Assembly: GCF_003205295.1 (NCBI RefSeq)
Contig: NZ_QJRP01000007.1
Span: forward strand, 1-64,000
Source: Pseudomonas mosselii
Lineage (GTDB): Bacteria; Pseudomonadota; Gammaproteobacteria; Pseudomonadales; Pseudomonadaceae
Direction of reading: 5' to 3'
DNA length: 64,000 nucleotides
Made by a program: the position numbers and the translations under genes. Under the pieces are notes generated by a model. The model was not told where the DNA came from. It ran no database searches and saw only the letters and a list, made by a program, of their open reading frames with translations. This document shows, one piece after another, positions 39,141 to 51,624 of the stretch (position 1 is its first letter; every line of letters starts with the position of its first letter).

Positions 39141-39812
39141 ATGCGCGACTATCAGTGGCTGCACGAGTACTGCCTGAACCGCTTCGGTTCGGCCCAGGCG
39201 CTGGAAGCCTTCCTGCCGCAGCCGCGCACGCCCGCGCAGCTGCGCGACATCCCTGACGACCGCTACCTGTCGACCCTGGCCCTGCGCGTGTTCCGCGCCG
39301 GGCTCAAGCACAGCCTGGTGGACGCCAAGTGGCCGGCGTTCGAGCAGGTGTTCTTCGGTTTCGATCCGCAGAAGGTGGTGCTGATGGGCGCCGAGCACCT
39401 GGAGCGGCTGATGCAGGATGAGCGCATCATCCGCCACCTGGGCAAGCTCAAGAGCGTGCCGCGTAATGCGCAGATGGTGCTGGATGTGGCCAAGGAGAAG
39501 GGCAGTTTCGGCGCGTTCATCGCCGACTGGCCAGAGACCGATATCGTCGGGCTGTGGAAGTACCTGGCCAAGCATGGCAACCAGCTGGGCGGGTTGTCGG
39601 CGCCGCGGTTCCTGCGGATGGTCGGCAAGGATACCTTCATCCCCACCGACGACATGGCGGCGGCGTTGATCGCGCAGAAGATCATCGACAAGCCGCCGAC
39701 CAGCCAGCGTGACCTGGCGCTGGTGCAGCAGGCGTTCAACCAGTGGCATGCAGAGAGCGGCCGGCCGCTGTGCCAGTTGTCGGTGATGCTGGCGCATACC
39801 GTCAACCACTGA
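39141..39812 (+). CDS. DNA-3-methyladenine glycosylase I (Tag)-like protein
   Basis: 223 residues. LALRVFRAGLKHSLVDAKWPAFEQVF, then RIIRHLGKLKSVPRNAQMVLD, match the helix-hairpin-helix glycosylase core of Tag, including the conserved Trp and Glu region. It is longer than E. coli Tag and lacks its zinc-binding Cys/His pattern, so substrate range may differ. It follows ttcA immediately. Confidence 0.75.
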   Translation: MRDYQWLHEYCLNRFGSAQALEAFLPQPRTPAQLRDIPDDRYLSTLALRVFRAGLKHSLVDAKWPAFEQVFFGFDPQKVVLMGAEHLERLMQDERIIRHLGKLKSVPRNAQMVLDVAKEKGSFGAFIADWPETDIVGLWKYLAKHGNQLGGLSAPRFLRMVGKDTFIPTDDMAAALIAQKIIDKPPTSQRDLALVQQAFNQWHAESGRPLCQLSVMLAHTVNH

Positions 39813-39828
39813 TATCAGTGTTGCCTGC

Positions 39829-39914
39829 TTCGCGGGTAAACCCGCTCCCACAGGTAGTGCACTGCTTTCAGATGCAGTGAAGATCCTGTGGGAGCGGGTT
39901 TACCCGCGAAGAGG
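39829..39914. repeat. REP pair, GGGTTTACCCGCGAAG type
   Basis: CTTCGCGGGTAAACCCGCTC and GAGCGGGTTTACCCGCGAAG are inverted copies between the Tag-like gene and the convergent DUF2069 gene. Confidence 0.85.
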
Positions 39915-39925
39915 CCAGGCCAGGT

Positions 39926-41287
<1,362 letters not shown>

Positions 41288-41373
41288 GACGGGTCGCATC
41301 CAGCTGGGTGTGGCGGCTATTCTAACCGCAGCGACCGACTTCAATGCTTGAAAACTTCGAGAAGGATTGACCC

Positions 41374-41841
41374 ATGGCAAGGCGTTTGGCAGCTGCACTG
41401 GCCATCACCGCGAGCCTGTTGCTCGGCGGTTGCGGTGCGGACTACGGCGTGGACCAGCACGGCAATACGGTAAAGGCCGAACAGATCGACGGGCACTGGC
41501 TGGTGCTCAACTACTGGGCCGAATGGTGCGGCCCGTGCCGCACGGAAATCCCTGAGCTCAATGCCGCCGCCAAGCAGTGGGAGGCCCAGGGCATTCGCGT
41601 GGTGGGGGTGAATTTCGATGGCCTGCAGGGGCCGGACCTGAAAACGGCCGCCGACACCCTGGGCATCGGTTTCACCGTGCTGGCCCAGGACCCGGCCGAG
41701 CGCTACGAGCTGCCGCGCAGCGAGGCGCTGCCGGTGACCTACATCATCGACGACAAGGGCAAGGTGCGTGAGCAGCTGATGGGCGAGCAGACGCTCGAAG
41801 GGCTGCAGGCGAAGATCAAGGCTTTGAAAGGCGGCGCCTGA
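41374..41841 (+). CDS. TlpA/thioredoxin-like lipoprotein
   Basis: 155 residues. Lipobox LLLGGC near residue 20, then a thioredoxin fold with WAEWCGPCRTEIPEL and the cis-proline segment LPVTYIIDDKG. It is probably a periplasmic, membrane-anchored disulfide reductase. It is divergent from arsC. Confidence 0.85.
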   Translation: MARRLAAALAITASLLLGGCGADYGVDQHGNTVKAEQIDGHWLVLNYWAEWCGPCRTEIPELNAAAKQWEAQGIRVVGVNFDGLQGPDLKTAADTLGIGFTVLAQDPAERYELPRSEALPVTYIIDDKGKVREQLMGEQTLEGLQAKIKALKGGA

Positions 41842-41848
41842 TCGATCT

Positions 41849-41953
41849 TGGGGCTGCTTCGCAGCCCTTTCGCGACACAAGGCCGCTCCTACAGGGGAAC
41901 GCGAAACCCTGTAGGAGCGGCCTTGTGTCGCGAAAGGACCGCAAAGCGGCCCC
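41849..41953. repeat. Inverted REP pair, TGTCGCGAAAGG type
   Basis: GGGGCTGCTTCGCAGCCC... and CCTGTAGGAGCGGCCTTGTG... are inverted copies between two convergent genes. Confidence 0.85.
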
Positions 41954-41961
41954 GGCGATAA

Positions 41962-42366
41962 TCAGCCTTCCTCAGGCCAGAACCGCAGCGGCTTGCCTTC
42001 GGCCGGCCAGAAACGGATCTGCTCGATCGGCGACACATCCCAGCGCTGCACCGTTTCCAGCGCCTGCAGGAAACGTTTTTCCTGGTCCATCAGCGCCGGC
42101 GCGCACAGCTTGCGGGTCTTGCCGACCTTGCCGAAGCTGATGCGCTCGCCATCCAGCGTGTAGGGCGCGAACCAGTGGTTGCAGCCGCCGTTGCCGTAGG
42201 CGCGACCATCGCTGGCCAGGGTCAGCGTCAGGTGGCTGTAGTCGATCAGCGGGCGCTCACCGATCCACTCCAGCACGTAGCTCTGCTCCTGCTGCAGCTT
42301 CGAGGGTTGTGCGGCGCAGCCCAGCAGGCCGCAGGCGATCAGCGCGCCGGTCAGCAGCTGTTTCAC
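41962..42366 (-). CDS. META-domain lipoprotein
   Basis: 134 residues from the GTG at 42366. Lipobox ACGLLGC near residue 17. DGRAYGNGGCNHWFAPYTLDGERISFGKVGKTRKLC is the core of META (HslJ-like) domains, here in two halves. It is probably outer-membrane anchored; role unknown. The GTG follows directly after the stop of the upstream gene, so the two are coupled. Confidence 0.8.
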   Translation of the reverse strand: MKQLLTGALIACGLLGCAAQPSKLQQEQSYVLEWIGERPLIDYSHLTLTLASDGRAYGNGGCNHWFAPYTLDGERISFGKVGKTRKLCAPALMDQEKRFLQALETVQRWDVSPIEQIRFWPAEGKPLRFWPEEG

Positions 42367-42801
42367 TCAACCACGCTCCCGGCACTGCGGGCACAGGTGC
42401 TTGTCGCCCTTGCTCGCCCAGCCCAGTTCCTGGATACGCGCGCTGGCGGCCGGGGCCTGGCCCTTCTTGCCCAGCTTGGCGTCGTTGGCGAACTCGAAGT
42501 CCAGCACCGCGTCGCAGCTGTCGCACTTGACCTGCCAGTTGAGGATTTCCAGCTCGTTGAACGCCGGGCCCTGGGCCACGGCGACCCACTGGCCGTGCGG
42601 ATTGATCAGGTGGCGCACGGTCTGGACGGTCAGGCGCATGGACAGGTCCTTGCTGCCCTTGAGGGTGACCAGCAGGACGTCGCCCTTCTGGATCGAGCCG
42701 CCGTTGCCGGTGACCTGGTAGCGGCCCGGCGCCAGCGCGCGGCACTCGATCAGGGTGTGTTGCGGGTTGAAAAGGGTGTAGCGGAAATCGTGTTCGACCA
42801 T
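42367..42801 (-). CDS. Conserved zinc-ribbon-like protein, function unknown
   Basis: 144 residues. One CDSC pair (about residue 92) and a C-terminal CPQC pair suggest a zinc ribbon. The N-terminal half is beta-rich (YTLFNPQHTLIECRALAPGRYQV). GGAGGA precedes the ATG. I do not recognise a named family. It is coupled to the META lipoprotein gene. Confidence 0.7.
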   Translation of the reverse strand: MVEHDFRYTLFNPQHTLIECRALAPGRYQVTGNGGSIQKGDVLLVTLKGSKDLSMRLTVQTVRHLINPHGQWVAVAQGPAFNELEILNWQVKCDSCDAVLDFEFANDAKLGKKGQAPAASARIQELGWASKGDKHLCPQCRERG

Positions 42802-42832
42802 GGGTCCTCCAAAATTGCCGCGTATCCTAGCA

Positions 42833-43822
42833 TCAACCGTTTACAAGATTGTGCGGATTGCCTGCCGCCCAGCGGTTGATGTTGTCCAGGGTGGTCGTGG
42901 CGATGGCGTCCAGGGCCTCGCGGGTGAGGAAGGCCTGGTGGGCGGTGACGATCACGTTGGGGAAGGTCAGCAGGCGCGCCAGCACGTCATCCTGCAGCGG
43001 CAGGTCGGAACGGTCCTCGAAGAACAGCTGCGCCTCCTCTTCATACACATCCAGCCCCAGATAGCCGAGCTGGCCGCTCTTGAGCGCGTCGATCAGCGCC
43101 GGGGTGTCGACCAGCGCACCGCGGCCGGTGTTGATCAGCATGGCTCCAGGCTGCAGCTGGGCCAGGCTCTGTGCGTTGATCAGGTGGCGGGTGTGCTCGG
43201 TCAACGGGCAGTGCAGGCTGATGATGCGTGCCTGGCGCAGCAGCTCGGGCAGTTCCAGGTAGCGGGCGCCGAGGGCGACCAGCTCAGGGTTGGGGTAGGG
43301 GTCGTAGGCCAGCAGCTGGCAGCCGAAGCCGGCCATGATGCGGGCGAAGGCGGCGCCGATCTGGCCGGTGCCGACCACGCCGACGGTCTTGCCGCTCAGG
43401 TCGAAGCCGGTCAGGCCGTGCAGGGTGAAGTCGCCTTCGCGGGTACGGTTGTAGGCCCGGTGCAAACGGCGGTTGAGGGCCAGGATCAGGGCCACGGCGT
43501 GCTCGGCGACGGCGTGGGGCGAGTAGGCCGGGACGCGGACCACGGTCAGGCCCAGGCGCTGCGCCGCAGCCAGGTCAACGTGGTTGTAGCCGGCCGAGCG
43601 CAGGGCGATCAGGCGCGTGCCGCTGGCGGCCAGGCGCTCCAGCACCGGCGCGTCGAGCTCGTCGTTGATGAAGGCGCAGACCACCTCGAAGCCCTGGGCC
43701 AGGGGCGCGGTGTCGAGGGTCAGGCGGGCGGGCTGGTAGTGCAGCTCCACCGTGCCCGCACTGGCGGCGCGGGTGAAACTTTCCTGGTCGTAGTGCTGGC
43801 TGCTGAACAACAGGGCGCGCAT
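42833..43822 (-). CDS. ldhA: D-lactate dehydrogenase (D-2-hydroxyacid dehydrogenase, LdhA type)
   Basis: 329 residues. NAD-binding TVGVVGTGQIGAAFARIM, catalytic Arg in INTGRGALVDT, Glu in VYEEE and His in VTAHQAFLTREAL. The LdhA subgroup reduces pyruvate to D-lactate. It lies next to gacS, as in other pseudomonads. Confidence 0.9.
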   Translation of the reverse strand: MRALLFSSQHYDQESFTRAASAGTVELHYQPARLTLDTAPLAQGFEVVCAFINDELDAPVLERLAASGTRLIALRSAGYNHVDLAAAQRLGLTVVRVPAYSPHAVAEHAVALILALNRRLHRAYNRTREGDFTLHGLTGFDLSGKTVGVVGTGQIGAAFARIMAGFGCQLLAYDPYPNPELVALGARYLELPELLRQARIISLHCPLTEHTRHLINAQSLAQLQPGAMLINTGRGALVDTPALIDALKSGQLGYLGLDVYEEEAQLFFEDRSDLPLQDDVLARLLTFPNVIVTAHQAFLTREALDAIATTTLDNINRWAAGNPHNLVNG

Positions 43823-43890
43823 GGTCTGAGTCCTATCTTAAATGCCACCAGTCTAGCCAAATGGTTGTTCTGGGCGTTGACCTGTGTCTC

Positions 43891-46647
<2,757 letters not shown>

Positions 46648-46866
46648 ACCTGTCTCCTGTCATGTGCTGTTAAAGGCGCGGTTCGCGCATCAGCGGGAAC
46701 GTTACTCTGCGCTGAGGGGTAATGCACAGGATTTGTAATGGTTTTTGCTTTTCTCGGCTGGCGTTGCCGGTGCGGGCGCTTCAATGTCACGCCAGTCGGA
46801 CGGAGGTTGCCTTGTTCGGACCGCTTGTCCAATAATCGCGTAATTGAGAATTGATGGCAGTTGCCA

Positions 46867-47583
46867 ATGCATCCTGAAGCGATTCACGCGACCAACATCC
46901 TCGCCATCGAGGACGATCCCGTGCTGGGGGCCTACCTGCATGACGAGCTGCAGCGCGGCGGCTTCCAGGTGACCTGGTGCCGCAATGGCCTGGAAGGCCT
47001 GGAGGCGGCGGGCCGGCAGGTGTTCGACCTGGTGCTGATGGACATCCTGCTGCCCGGCCTCAACGGCCTGGACGCACTGGCCAGCCTGCGTCGACGCAGC
47101 GCCACGCCGGTGATCCTGATGTCGGCGCTGGGCGCCGAGGCCGACCGCATCAGCGGCTTCGAGCGCGGCGCGGACGACTACCTGCCCAAGCCGTTCAGCT
47201 TTGCCGAGCTGCGGGTGCGCATCGAGGCGATCCTGCGCCGGGTGGCCTTCGAGCGGCGCGCTCGGGCGCCGCGTGAGGTGGAAGCCGGGCAGTTGCATTT
47301 CGACGAGCAAGCCACCGATGTCAGCCTCGCCGGAGCCTGTGCCGGGCTGACCCCCAGCGAGTACCGCCTGCTCGATACCCTGCACCGCAGCCAGGATGAG
47401 GTGCTGAGCAAGCCCTTCCTCTACCAGCAGGTGCTGCAGCGCGGCTATTCGCGGCATGACCGCAGTCTGGACATGCACGTCAGCCAGATCCGCCGCAAGC
47501 TCAAGGCCATCGGCTACCACGAGCGCCAGGTGCGTACCGTTTGGGGCAAGGGCTATGTGTTCGGCGCGGGCGAGGCCGACTGA
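46867..47583 (+). CDS. OmpR-family response regulator
   Basis: 238 residues from ATG 46867. Receiver: AIEDD, Asp in FDLVLMDILLPGLNG, Lys in DDYLPKPFS. Winged helix with LTPSEYRLLDTLHRSQDEVLSKPFLYQQVL and VSQIRRKLKAIG. A TTG six bases upstream is an alternative start. It pairs with the sensor gene three bases downstream. It is divergent from gacS across ~220 bp. Confidence 0.85.
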   Translation: MHPEAIHATNILAIEDDPVLGAYLHDELQRGGFQVTWCRNGLEGLEAAGRQVFDLVLMDILLPGLNGLDALASLRRRSATPVILMSALGAEADRISGFERGADDYLPKPFSFAELRVRIEAILRRVAFERRARAPREVEAGQLHFDEQATDVSLAGACAGLTPSEYRLLDTLHRSQDEVLSKPFLYQQVLQRGYSRHDRSLDMHVSQIRRKLKAIGYHERQVRTVWGKGYVFGAGEAD

Positions 47584-47586
47584 ACC

Positions 47587-48981
47587 GTGCTCGACCGCCA
47601 CTCGCTGTTCTGGAAACTGACCGTCCTGCTGGTGGGCTTCTGCCTGCTGATGATCGGCCTGAGCTACAGCTGGGGCCGGCACATGGAAACCCAGGATGCC
47701 TTTCTGTCCGAGCCGGCGCGGCAAGTGCTGCGCGGCTACGCGGCGGAGGCCGAGCAGGCCTGGCGCAGCGGCGACCGTGAGGGCGTGGACGCCTGGCTGG
47801 CCACGATGCGCGAGCGCGAGCAGGGCTGGGTGGGTGTGCTCGATGGCGACCTGCAGCCGCTGGGCAGCGCCGACCTGACCGCCGGTCAGGCCCAGCGCCT
47901 GACACGCCTGCGTGGCGTCGACTGGCCCATGAGCCGACGCAGTGTCGGCCAGCCCTGGTTGCGCCTGCCGTTCCCCGGTGCGCCGGAGCAGGGCATGCTG
48001 GTGATCGAGCTGCCGGAGCGTTTCAACCCCGGTCAGTACCGGTTGTTCTGGCGCGTCGTGACCAACGGCATCATCCCCGGGTTGTTCACCCTGCTGCTGT
48101 GCGTCGGCCTGTACCGCATGCTGATCGTGCCGCTCAACCAGTTGCGCGAACAGGCCAATGCCTGGCGGGCCGACCAGCTGGCGGCCCGCCTGGATTCGCG
48201 TACCACGCGGCGCAAGGACGAACTGGGCGAACTGGCCCGGGCCTTCGACCAGATGGCCGAGCGCCTGCAGGGCACCGTGGCCTTGCAGCAGCAGTTGCTG
48301 CGCGACCTGTCCCACGAGATGCGCACGCCGCTCAGCCGCCTGCGCGTGGCCTGCGATGGCGAGACCGACCTGCAGCGCCTGCGCGAACGCCTGCACCGCG
48401 AGGTGGATGGCATGCAGCAACTGGTCGAGGACACCTTGCAGCTGGCCTGGCAGGACGCCGAGCGTGCGCCGGTGAACCTCGAGCCGATCCAGGTGGCGGC
48501 GCTGTGGGACCTGCTCAGCGAGAACGCCTGCTATGAAAGCGGCTGGGCGCCGCGGCGGCTGCGTTGCGAGCTGCCGGCCGACTGCTGGGTGCAGGGCAGC
48601 CTCAACGACCTGGCCCAGGCATTGGAGAACATGCTGCGCAACGCCATCCGTCATTCCCCGGAGGCGGGCGTGGTGCGCCTGGGCGGTTGGCGTGAGGGCG
48701 GGTATTGGCGTATCGACCTGGAAGACGAGGGCGGTGGCGTGGCCGAGGACGACCTGGAGCGGATCTTCGCGCCGTTTTCCCGGCTGGAGGGTTCGCGGCC
48801 CGGGGACGGTGGTTTCGGCCTGGGCTTGAGCATTGCCCGCAATGCGATCCGGCGACAGGGTGGGAGCGTGTGGGCGGTCAATGGCGAGCATGGCCTGCGC
48901 TTGTGCATGCGCCTGGCAGCAGTAGAGTCAGACCCATCGCGAGTCAATCCCGTTTCCACAAAGGCTCCGCTCTCCCTTTAG
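47587..48981 (+). CDS. Sensor histidine kinase, partner of the preceding regulator
   Basis: 464 residues from a GTG. Helix at residues ~10-28, a ~130-residue periplasmic domain, helix near 158-178, HAMP, then phosphoacceptor in LLRDLSHEMRTPLSRLRVA. ATPase motifs include ENMLRNAIRHSP, DEGGGVAEDD and GFGLGLSIARNAI. The stimulus is unknown. The last ~12 residues run to the edge of a REP. Confidence 0.85.
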   Translation: MLDRHSLFWKLTVLLVGFCLLMIGLSYSWGRHMETQDAFLSEPARQVLRGYAAEAEQAWRSGDREGVDAWLATMREREQGWVGVLDGDLQPLGSADLTAGQAQRLTRLRGVDWPMSRRSVGQPWLRLPFPGAPEQGMLVIELPERFNPGQYRLFWRVVTNGIIPGLFTLLLCVGLYRMLIVPLNQLREQANAWRADQLAARLDSRTTRRKDELGELARAFDQMAERLQGTVALQQQLLRDLSHEMRTPLSRLRVACDGETDLQRLRERLHREVDGMQQLVEDTLQLAWQDAERAPVNLEPIQVAALWDLLSENACYESGWAPRRLRCELPADCWVQGSLNDLAQALENMLRNAIRHSPEAGVVRLGGWREGGYWRIDLEDEGGGVAEDDLERIFAPFSRLEGSRPGDGGFGLGLSIARNAIRRQGGSVWAVNGEHGLRLCMRLAAVESDPSRVNPVSTKAPLSL

Positions 48982-48993
48982 GAGATCGCCCAG

Positions 48994-49129
48994 CCCTGTG
49001 GGAGCGGCCTTGCCGAGGCGTCGGACCGGTCGGAAAGGGCCGCGAAGCGGCCCCGAGATGTCAGCGTCACCGCCACTGCCGCCGGGGCTGCTGTGCAGCC
49101 CTTTCGCGACACAAGGCCGCTCCCACAGG
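48994..49129. repeat. Inverted REP pair, first copy with expanded loop
   Basis: The first copy (48994-49054) has GGCCTTGCCGAGGCGTCGG then ACCGGTCGGAAAGGG, the same long-loop variant as near dctA and at 16820. The second (49084-49129) is ordinary. Confidence 0.8.
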
Positions 49130-49267
49130 GACTCGCTGAATCTATGACTTACGGTTTGCCCATGCTCTTATAGCCATGAGCTATAACATCCAGCAATTGC
49201 GTGATATGGCCGAGCAGGGTTTGCCGGTATGATAGACGCCCCTGCCGTCCGGATTGCGAAAACGCCC

Positions 49268-50167
49268 ATGACCCTGCAGTACCCAACCATCGCCGATTGC
49301 ATCGGCCATACGCCTCTGGTTCGCCTGCAGCGTCTCGCCGGGAACACCAGCAACACCTTGCTGCTCAAGCTCGAAGGCAACAATCCGGCCGGCTCGGTCA
49401 AGGACCGCCCGGCGCTGTCGATGATCAATCGCGCCGAGCTGCGTGGCCAGATCAAACCCGGCGACACCCTCATCGAAGCCACCTCCGGCAACACCGGCAT
49501 CGCTCTGGCCATGGCCGCGGCGATCAAGGGCTACAAGATGATCCTGATCATGCCCGACAACTCCACCGCCGAACGCAAGGCGGCGATGACTGCCTATGGC
49601 GCCGAGCTGATCCTGGTGACCAAGGAAGAGGGCATGGAGGGCGCGCGCGATCTTGCCGAGAAATTGCAGGCCGAAGGCCGCGGCCTGGTCCTCGACCAGT
49701 TCGCCAACGGCGACAACCCGATCGCCCACTACAACAGCACCGGCCCGGAAATCTGGCAGCAGACCCAGGGCACCATCACCCATTTCATCAGTTCCATGGG
49801 CACCACCGGCACCATCATGGGCTGCTCGCAGTACCTCAAGGAGCAGAACCCGGCGGTGCAGATCGTCGGCCTGCAGCCGATGGAAGGCTCGGCCATTCCG
49901 GGCATCCGCCGCTGGCCCCACGAGTACCTGCCGAAGATCTTCGACGCCAGCCGCATCGACCGCGTGGTCGATATGTCCCAGCAGGAGGCCGAGGAGACCA
50001 CCCGTCGCCTGGCCCGCGAAGAGGGCATTTTCTGTGGCGTATCCTCCGGCGGTGCGGTGGCGGCGATGCTGCGCCTGTCCCGTGAAGTCGAGAACGCGGT
50101 GATGGTCGCCATCATCTGCGACCGCGGCGATCGTTACCTCTCCACCGGCCTGTTCGACCCGACCTGA
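49268..50167 (+). CDS. cysM: Cysteine synthase B
   Basis: 299 residues, PLP-dependent. It makes cysteine from O-acetylserine and sulfide or thiosulfate. PLP Lys45 is in [27 protein letters not shown] and [11 protein letters not shown] bind substrate and phosphate. The C-terminal [13 protein letters not shown] is typical of CysM rather than CysK. Start at 49268 fits family length. Its stop overlaps the rlmD ATG by one base. Confidence 0.95.
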   Translation: MTLQYPTIADCIGHTPLVRLQRLAGNTSNTLLLKLEGNNPAGSVKDRPALSMINRAELRGQIKPGDTLIEATSGNTGIALAMAAAIKGYKMILIMPDNSTAERKAAMTAYGAELILVTKEEGMEGARDLAEKLQAEGRGLVLDQFANGDNPIAHYNSTGPEIWQQTQGTITHFISSMGTTGTIMGCSQYLKEQNPAVQIVGLQPMEGSAIPGIRRWPHEYLPKIFDASRIDRVVDMSQQEAEETTRRLAREEGIFCGVSSGGAVAAMLRLSREVENAVMVAIICDRGDRYLSTGLFDPT

Positions 50168-51525
50168 TGTCCAGAAAGAAAAGCAACACCGGCCTGCGCT
50201 TCCAGCCGGCCGGCGGCAACCGTGCCGCGCAGGTGCCCGTGGGCAAGAAGCAACGCCTGTCGATCGAGCGCGTGGCCGGTGACGGTCGCGGCATCGCCTT
50301 CAGCGAGGGGCGTACCTGGTTCGTCAGCGGCGCGCTGGCCGGCGAGGACGTCGAGGCGCGGGTGCTGGCCGCCCGCGGCAAGGTGGTCGAGGCGCGCCTT
50401 GAGCGCGTTTTCCAGGCCAGCCCCGAGCGCCGCGAAGCGCCTTGCCGGCACTACGCCCGCTGCGGTGGCTGCAACCTCCAGCACCTGCCCCATGACGGCC
50501 AGCTGGCGCTCAAGCAGCGCCTGCTCGCCGAGCAGCTGCAGCGAGTGGCCGGTGTGCAGCCCGAGGAGTGGGCTGTTCCCCTGAGCGGACCGGAATTCGG
50601 CTACCGCCGCCGGGCGCGGGTCGCGGTACGCTGGGACCCCAAGGCGCGCCAACTGGACGTAGGGTTTCGCGCCGAGGCCAGCCAGGACATCGTCGGCATC
50701 GACGAATGCGCGGTGCTGGTACAGCCCTTGCAGGCGATCATGCGCCACCTGCCCACCGTGCTGCGCAGCCTGGGCAAGCCGCAAGCGCTGGGGCACGTGG
50801 AGCTGTTCAGCGGTACCGCCGAGGCGGTGCTGGTACGGCATGTGGCGCCCTTGCCAAGTGAAGACCTGGCGCGGCTCGAGGCATTCTGCCGTGAGGCCGG
50901 CGCCCAGCTGTGGCTGCAGGGCGAGGGTGACCCGGCGCCGGTGGATGTCGCGGTGCAACTGGGCTTTGCCCTGGAACCCTGGGGGCTGGAGCTGGCCTGG
51001 CGGCCGGGCGACTTCGTCCAGGTCAATGCCCAGGTCAACACCTTGATGATCCAGCAGGCCCTGGCCTGGCTGGCACCTGAAGCGCACGAGCGGGTCCTGG
51101 ACCTGTTCTGCGGGCTGGGCAACTTCGCCTTGCCGCTGGCTCGCCAGGCGCGCGAGGTGGTGGCGGTGGAAGGCGTGCAGGCCATGGTCGAGCGCGCCGC
51201 GTCCAATGCCCACGGCAACAATGTGCATAACGCTCGGTTTTTTCAGGCCGATTTATCGCAGCCTTTGGCGGACGCCGGATGGGTCGCCGAGGGCTTTTCT
51301 GCGGTACTCTTGGATCCACCGCGCGACGGGGCTTTCGAGGTGGTGCAAGGCATCGCCCGGCTGGGTGCGAAACGGCTGGTCTACGTATCGTGCAACCCGG
51401 CCACGCTGGCGCGAGACGCGCAGGTGCTGGTCGGGCAGGGGTACCGGTTAAAAAGGGCCGGGATTCTCGACATGTTTCCTCAAACGGCGCATGTCGAGGC
51501 CATGGCGTTATTCGAAGCGGGCTAG
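50167..51525 (+). CDS. rlmD: 23S rRNA (uracil-1939-C5)-methyltransferase RlmD
   Basis: 452 residues. N-terminal TRAM domain (~30-90), then a 4Fe-4S site with [18 protein letters not shown]-binding [23 protein letters not shown] and the catalytic Cys in [12 protein letters not shown]. It is in the usual cysM-rlmD-relA order. Confidence 0.95.
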   Translation: MSRKKSNTGLRFQPAGGNRAAQVPVGKKQRLSIERVAGDGRGIAFSEGRTWFVSGALAGEDVEARVLAARGKVVEARLERVFQASPERREAPCRHYARCGGCNLQHLPHDGQLALKQRLLAEQLQRVAGVQPEEWAVPLSGPEFGYRRRARVAVRWDPKARQLDVGFRAEASQDIVGIDECAVLVQPLQAIMRHLPTVLRSLGKPQALGHVELFSGTAEAVLVRHVAPLPSEDLARLEAFCREAGAQLWLQGEGDPAPVDVAVQLGFALEPWGLELAWRPGDFVQVNAQVNTLMIQQALAWLAPEAHERVLDLFCGLGNFALPLARQAREVVAVEGVQAMVERAASNAHGNNVHNARFFQADLSQPLADAGWVAEGFSAVLLDPPRDGAFEVVQGIARLGAKRLVYVSCNPATLARDAQVLVGQGYRLKRAGILDMFPQTAHVEAMALFEAG

Positions 51526-51624
51526 CCGGGCTGGCCCTCTTGGTGCGCCCTTCAGGGAGTGAGGGACGCACAGGTGATAGCCAGTGCACCCGCGTGGTGC
51601 ACTGTATGGAAAGGTAGAACAAAG